The notes beneath the pieces were generated by a model. The model was not told the origin of the DNA, searched no databases, and saw only the letters and a list, made by a program, of their open reading frames with translations. Below, piece after piece: positions 60,218 through 64,000 of a stretch of DNA of 64,000 nt. Source of the DNA: Arthrobacter sp. NicSoilC5 (GTDB lineage: Bacteria; Actinomycetota; Actinomycetes; Actinomycetales; Micrococcaceae); assembly GCF_019977395.1 (NCBI RefSeq), contig NZ_AP024660.1, forward strand, positions 620,001-684,000. The letters are read 5' to 3'. The first letter of the stretch is position 1. Each line of letters opens with the position of its first letter. The position numbers and the translations under genes are program-made.

Positions 60218-61003
60218 ATGAGTGATGTTCTGGAACTGGACTCCGTCAGCGTTGTCCGTGGTAAGAAGACCCTGCTGGACAAGGTTGACTGGCAGGTCAA
60301 CGAGGGCGAACGCTGGGTCATCCTGGGACCCAACGGGGCCGGCAAGACCACCCTTCTCCAGATCGCGGCGGCCCGCCTCCACCCCAGCAGCGGCACCGCC
60401 GGCATCCTCGACGAAGTCCTGGGCCGTGTTGACGTCTTCGAACTCCGGCCCCGCATCGGCCTTTCCTCGGCAGCCCTTGCCACCCAGATTCCGGAGCACG
60501 AGAACGTCCTCAACGTCGTGGTCACGGCCGCCTATGGCGTCACGGGCCGTTGGCGGGAGGGCTACGAGCGCGACGACGAACGGCGCGCCTTCCGGCTCCT
60601 GAACGACTGGGGCATGGGTCCGCTGCTGAACAGGACGTTCGCCACTCTCTCCGAGGGCGAGCGCAAACGGGTCCAGATCGCCCGGGCGCTCATGACGGAC
60701 CCCGAACTGCTGCTCCTGGATGAGCCCGGTGCCGGGCTGGACCTGGGCGGCCGCGAGGAACTGGTCCACAAGCTGGGCGAGCTGGCCCGGGACGAATCGG
60801 CCCCGGCCATGGTCCTGGTCACGCACCACCTTGAAGAAGTCCCGCCGGGCTTCACCCATGCCATGCTGCTGCGCGACGGCGGCGTGGTGGCCGCCGGCCC
60901 CATCACCGAGGTCCTGACGGAAGAGCACCTGAGCACCACCTTCGGGCTTCCTCTGGATGTCTCCGAGAACGCGGGACGCTACACCGCCACAGCACGCCGC
61001 TAG
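60218..61003 (+). CDS. ABC transporter ATP-binding protein (YlmA/ModF-like, no membrane partner nearby)
   Basis: 261 residues. Walker A GPNGAGKTTLL, signature LSEGERKRVQIA (a variant of LSGGQ), Walker B LLLLDEPGAGLDLGG and switch VTHHLEEV are complete. YlmA/ModF-like ATPases occur without a clear permease, and none is adjacent here. ATG 60218 (MSDVLELDS) begins family similarity and fits the -10 box. The next gene begins 20 bases later. Confidence 0.88.
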   Translation: MSDVLELDSVSVVRGKKTLLDKVDWQVNEGERWVILGPNGAGKTTLLQIAAARLHPSSGTAGILDEVLGRVDVFELRPRIGLSSAALATQIPEHENVLNVVVTAAYGVTGRWREGYERDDERRAFRLLNDWGMGPLLNRTFATLSEGERKRVQIARALMTDPELLLLDEPGAGLDLGGREELVHKLGELARDESAPAMVLVTHHLEEVPPGFTHAMLLRDGGVVAAGPITEVLTEEHLSTTFGLPLDVSENAGRYTATARR

Positions 61004-61022
61004 ACGGGCCTGCGCTACTACC

Positions 61023-61808
61023 TTGGAACTCTTCAGCAGCATCATTGTGTTCATCGCCGGCTTGTGGGCCGGTACCATCAACGCGGTGGTGGGCTCCGGC
61101 ACGCTCGTGACCTTTCCGGTGCTCATCGCCCTGGGCGTTGCACCCGTCACCGCCTCCATGAGCAATGCCATGGGCCTGGTCTTCGGAACGGGCGCCGGGG
61201 CCTTCGGCTACCGCCGAGAGCTGGCCGGCCGGGGACGGCAGGTGCTGCGCCTCCTTCCCGCCTCGGTCCTGGGCGGCGTCACCGGCGCCTGGCTCCTGCT
61301 GCACCTGCCGGAGAAGGTCTTCCACTACGTCGCCCCGGTCCTCCTGGTCCTGGCACTGCTGATGGTGGTGTTCCAGCCTCGGCTCCAGGACTGGGTGCGC
61401 AACCGCGAGGCCAACCCCGAACACGCCGTCCGGGACAAACGCCACGGCGTCCTCCTGGTGGTCCTGGTCTACCTGGCCGGTGTCTACGGGGGTTACTTCG
61501 TCGCGGCACAGGGAATCCTGCTGGTCGGCATCCTGGGCGTGTTCCTTACCGGCACTATCCAGAACGCCAACGCCATGAAGAACATCCTGGTCCTCGGCGT
61601 GAACATGGTGGCCGCCATCTCCTACCTCCTGTTCGCCTTCGACCGGATCAACTGGCTGGTGGTGCTGCTGATCGCCATCAGCTCCACGATCGGCGGCCTC
61701 CTGGGCTCGAAGGTAGGCCGCAAGCTCTCGCCCCGGGTCCTGCGCGCTGTGATCTTCAGCCTGGGCATCGTGGCCCTCGGCGTGATGATCGCCAACCTGC
61801 TGAAATAA
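61023..61808 (+). CDS. TauE/SafE-family sulfite/organosulfonate permease-like protein
   Basis: 261 residues with eight membrane helices in two repeats, GLWAGTINAVVGSGTLVTFPVLIALG near the N-terminus and AGVYGGYFVAAQGILLVGILG in the middle. This fold (PF01925) carries sulfite, sulfoacetate or other small anions; the actual substrate is unknown. The start is probably TTG 61023, since no ATG or GTG lies closer and upstream codons overlap the ATPase gene; the 5' boundary is uncertain. The SpoU gene follows 7 bases later. Confidence 0.8.
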   Translation: MELFSSIIVFIAGLWAGTINAVVGSGTLVTFPVLIALGVAPVTASMSNAMGLVFGTGAGAFGYRRELAGRGRQVLRLLPASVLGGVTGAWLLLHLPEKVFHYVAPVLLVLALLMVVFQPRLQDWVRNREANPEHAVRDKRHGVLLVVLVYLAGVYGGYFVAAQGILLVGILGVFLTGTIQNANAMKNILVLGVNMVAAISYLLFAFDRINWLVVLLIAISSTIGGLLGSKVGRKLSPRVLRAVIFSLGIVALGVMIANLLK

Positions 61809-61815
61809 TCACCCG

Positions 61816-62625
61816 GTGACTTTCCACTACCTCGAATCCGCCGATGACCCGCGCGTCAGCGATTACACCACCCTGACCGACGTGCACCTGCGCAAGCTCC
61901 GTGAACCCGCCGAGGGCATGTACATCGCCGAGTCCTCGCGGGTCCTGCGCCGGGCCCTTGCAGCCGGGCACCGGCCCCGGTCATTCTTCCTCGCCGAGAA
62001 GTGGATGGCGGACCTCGACGACGTCTTCCAGACGTACCCGGACGTTCCGGCGTTCATCGGTTCGGCTGCCCTGCTGGAGGAAATCACCGGGTTCCACCTG
62101 CACCGTGGCGCCATGGCAGCCATGCAGCGCCCGGCTCCGGTGCCGCTGCCCGAACTCCTCGCCGGGGCGCGCCGCGTGGCCGTGCTGGAAGACATCGTGG
62201 ACCACACCAACGTGGGTGCGATTTTCCGCTCAGCGGCGGCGCTGGACATCGACGCCGTGCTGGTCTCGCCACGCTGTGGCGACCCGCTGTACCGGCGCAG
62301 CGTCCGGGTCAGCATGGGCACCGTGTTCCAGGTTCCCTGGGCACGCCTGCAGGACTGGCCCGGGGACCTGCGGGTGCTCAAGGACCACGGCTTCACCGTC
62401 GCGGCCCTGGAACTGACACCGGAGGCAGAGGATGTCGACGCCGTCGCCTCCCGCAACGTGGACAAACTCGCCCTGGTGCTTGGCACCGAAGGTGCCGGCA
62501 TGAGCCCGGAGACGCTCGCCGCCGTCGACCTTGCCGTCAAAATCCCCATGCGCAACGGGGTGGATTCACTGAACGTGGCCGCTGCCTCGGCCGTCGCCTT
62601 CTGGGAGTTGCGCGCCCGGGACTGA
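61816..62625 (+). CDS. SpoU/TrmH-family RNA 2'-O-methyltransferase
   Basis: 269 residues. The SPOUT motifs are intact: DHTNVGAIFRSAAALDIDAVLV (motif 1), LVLGTEGAGMSPETL (motif 2) and IPMRNGVDSLNVAAASAVAFWEL (motif 3). An N-terminal substrate-binding domain precedes them (ESSRVLRRALAAGHRP). Target rRNA or tRNA ribose is not clear. GTG 61816 is the start; no Shine-Dalgarno is obvious. Confidence 0.9.
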   Translation: MTFHYLESADDPRVSDYTTLTDVHLRKLREPAEGMYIAESSRVLRRALAAGHRPRSFFLAEKWMADLDDVFQTYPDVPAFIGSAALLEEITGFHLHRGAMAAMQRPAPVPLPELLAGARRVAVLEDIVDHTNVGAIFRSAAALDIDAVLVSPRCGDPLYRRSVRVSMGTVFQVPWARLQDWPGDLRVLKDHGFTVAALELTPEAEDVDAVASRNVDKLALVLGTEGAGMSPETLAAVDLAVKIPMRNGVDSLNVAAASAVAFWELRARD

Positions 62626-62680
62626 CCTGCGGCGCCACCACCTGCCGCCAGGGGCGCCGGTTCGTCAGCCCTTGGCGGAT

Positions 62681-62699
62681 CAGCTATGATTGATAGCTG
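62681..62699. promoter_or_regulatory. palindrome overlapping the rpmE2 promoter
   Basis: CAGCTAT-GATTG-ATAGCTG is a perfect 7-base inverted repeat with 5-base spacer and contains the -10 box TATGAT (62685-62690). A repressor binding here would block the promoter. It does not match the Zur boxes I know. Confidence 0.5.
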
Positions 62700-62738
62700 G
62701 TTGTCCTGCTTTTTCAGCTTCGGCTGATGCGACAGACC
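62699..62738 (+). other. structured 5' leader of rpmE2
   Basis: GGTTGTC (62699-62705) can pair with GACA-G-ACC (62731-62738, one bulged G), enclosing TCAGC-TTCG-GCTGA (62714-62727), a hairpin capped by the very stable UUCG loop. With a start near 62697 the mRNA begins at this structure. Ribosomal-protein leader RNAs upstream of L31 genes have been described in actinobacteria; I cannot confirm that this is one. Confidence 0.45.
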
Positions 62739-62800
62739 GCAGCCATCCCATTCATACCTGGCAGCTGGCAAAATCCAGTTGCGCGAACAAAGGTCCCATT

Positions 62801-63058
62801 ATGAAGTCTGATACCCACCCGAAGTACGAAGCTGTTGTCTTCAACGACCTGGCCTCCGGCACCAAGTTCCTGACCCGCTCCACCGTGTCTTCCAACAAGA
62901 CCATCGAGTGGGAAGACGGCAACACCTACCCGGTCATCGACGTCGAAATCTCTTCCGAGTCCCACCCGTTCTACACGGGCAAGCAGCGCATCATGGACTC
63001 TGCAGGCCGCGTCGAGCGCTTCAACGCTCGCTTCAAGGGCTTCGGCGGCAAGAAGTAA
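62801..63058 (+). CDS. rpmE2: 50S ribosomal protein L31 type B (Cys-less)
   Basis: 85 residues. [20 protein letters not shown] and the C-terminal [16 protein letters not shown] are L31 features. No Cys is present, so it lacks the zinc ribbon of type A L31 and is the kind of paralogue that replaces it under zinc limitation in several bacteria. ATG 62801 has an AAAGG site; the in-frame ATG at 62690 lies in the promoter. A strong terminator follows. Confidence 0.95.
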   Translation: MKSDTHPKYEAVVFNDLASGTKFLTRSTVSSNKTIEWEDGNTYPVIDVEISSESHPFYTGKQRIMDSAGRVERFNARFKGFGGKK

Positions 63059-63081
63059 TTCCTTCGCCAAGCTTGTTTGCA

Positions 63082-63113
63082 GAAGGCCCGCACCGGAAAC
63101 GGTGCGGGCCTTC
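63082..63113 (+). terminator. terminator after rpmE2
   Basis: AAGGCCCGCACCG and CGGTGCGGGCCTT pair (14 with the outer G-C) around GAAA, followed by CGCGTT. Confidence 0.8.
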
Positions 63114-63155
63114 CGCGTTAACCGCACACCTGCTTTCTGGGGCAGGATGGGAAGC

Positions 63156-64000
63156 ATGAGCGAGTCCGGATTTCCTGCCAATAATGCCGACAGCAACCAG
63201 CGCCTGCACGGGGAGTACAAGGTTCCCGGCGGCAAACTGGTGGTGGTGGACCTGGCGGTGGTGGACGGCGCACTGGCGGACGTCTCCGTCAGTGGCGACT
63301 TCTTCCTGGAGCCGGACGAGGCCCTGGAGGACATCAACCGGGCGCTGACCGGGCTTCCGGAGACCATACCTGCCGCAGACCTCGCAGCCGCCGTCACAGC
63401 CGCCCTGCCGGCCGGAGCCGTGCTGTTCGGCTTCTCCGCGGATGCCGTTGCCGTGACGGTCCGGCGTGCCCTGGCCAAGGCGACCTCCTGGGGAGACCAC
63501 GAGTGGAACGTCATCGCGCCCACCGTGCTTCCCACGGAAATCAACGTTGCCCTTGACGAGGTGCTCACCGAGGCCGTGGGCTCGGGGGCGCGCACGCCCA
63601 CCCTGCGGTTCTGGGACTGGCAGGAACCGTCGGTGGTCATCGGCAGCTTCCAGTCGGTGCAGAACGAGGTGGATCCCGAGGGCGTGGCCAGGCACGGCAT
63701 CAATGTGGTCCGCCGGATCAGCGGCGGGGGAGCGATGTTCATGGAGGCCGGCAACTGCATTACCTACTCGCTCTACCTGCCCCAGACCCTGGTGGACGGA
63801 CTGAGCTTCGCCGACTCCTACCCGTTCCTTGACGCCTGGGTCATGGCCGCGCTGGAAAAGATCGGCATCAACGCCTTCTACATCCCGCTGAACGACATCG
63901 CCACGGACCAGGGAAAGATCGGCGGCGCCGCGCAGAAGCGCCTCGCCAACGGCGGCATGCTGCACCACGTCACCATGAGCTACGACATCGACGCCGACAA
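63156..64000 (+). CDS. lipoate--protein ligase family protein, 3' end outside window
   Basis: 281 complete codons from ATG 63156. Residues about 13-95 (GEYKVPGGKLVVVDLAVVDG, then DFFLEPDEALEDINRALTGLP) look like the small accessory domain that in E. coli LplA is C-terminal. The catalytic domain follows from about 115: NVALDEVL, VVIGSFQSVQNEVD, RRISGGGAMFM (adenylate-binding) and GKIGGAAQKR with the catalytic Lys. Thus the domain order is swapped. It is predicted to attach lipoate or octanoate to lipoyl domains. The protein must continue past the edge. Confidence 0.85.
   Translation, partial: MSESGFPANNADSNQRLHGEYKVPGGKLVVVDLAVVDGALADVSVSGDFFLEPDEALEDINRALTGLPETIPAADLAAAVTAALPAGAVLFGFSADAVAVTVRRALAKATSWGDHEWNVIAPTVLPTEINVALDEVLTEAVGSGARTPTLRFWDWQEPSVVIGSFQSVQNEVDPEGVARHGINVVRRISGGGAMFMEAGNCITYSLYLPQTLVDGLSFADSYPFLDAWVMAALEKIGINAFYIPLNDIATDQGKIGGAAQKRLANGGMLHHVTMSYDIDAD

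Overview
The window is a continuous, gene-dense, high-GC stretch of chromosome from an actinobacterium of the Micrococcaceae, most likely Arthrobacter or Pseudarthrobacter. The evidence is the base composition, many GTG starts, the uvrC-rapZ-yvcK-whiA block, an OpcA gene beside zwf, RbpA, an actinobacterial-type transaldolase/transketolase cluster and a SufR-led SUF operon. The order uvrC, rapZ, yvcK, whiA ... gap, pgk, tpi, secG ... pgl, opcA, zwf, tal, tkt, ctaB ... ABC genes, suf operon is an ancestral actinobacterial arrangement, also known from Mycobacterium. I saw no prophage, insertion sequence, CRISPR array, tRNA or rRNA. One kinase gene is decayed.

Layout. 1-8 kb: a GNAT acetyltransferase (cut by the left edge), a DEAD/DEAH helicase, trans-aconitate methyltransferase, then an operon of two ABC exporter half-transporters and a YtrA-type GntR regulator. 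8-17.5 kb: uvrA behind an SOS-box-like palindrome, a HAD phosphatase, an acyltransferase, uvrC, rapZ, yvcK and whiA. 17.6-22.6 kb: superoxide dismutase, lower glycolysis (gap, pgk, tpiA), secG and rbpA. 22.5-30.8 kb, minus strand: pgl, opcA, zwf, pgi, tal and tkt, one operon feeding glucose 6-phosphate into the pentose phosphate pathway. 31-42.7 kb: heme O/A synthesis (ctaB, ctaA) around a SulP-carbonic anhydrase fusion, a two-gene ABC-2 exporter, and sufR-sufB-sufD-Rieske-sufC-sufT. 42.7-48.4 kb: a zinc peptidase, an acyl-CoA ligase/thiolase pair like Bacillus yhfT-yhfS, facing the biotin ECF transporter bioYMN. 48.4-53.5 kb: an accessory-looking zone with a protein of unknown function, the decayed kinase, a RibD/DHFR-like reductase, a small dimerization protein, a VOC protein, a DUF808 membrane protein with a short upstream ORF, and a spore-photoproduct-lyase-like radical SAM protein. 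53.6-64 kb: an ABC-F ATPase, YbaK, SURF1, DUF3099, two SDR reductases, serB, an ABC ATPase, a TauE-like permease, an SpoU methyltransferase, ribosomal protein L31 type B, and a lipoate-ligase-like protein cut by the right edge.

Cross-window signals. At eleven genes a TANNNT -10 motif ends 6-8 bases before the start codon, the signature of leaderless transcripts; this fixes several start codons. Many gene ends carry strong GC hairpins, mostly without a T tract. The points most worth following are the ligase/thiolase + BioYMN neighbourhood (the thiolase has Ser where the second catalytic Cys should be), the leaderless 22-codon ORF coupled to DUF808, structured leaders in front of gap and rpmE2, a 62-base imperfect palindrome at 42708-42769, and a lipoate-ligase-like protein with its accessory domain moved to the N-terminus.
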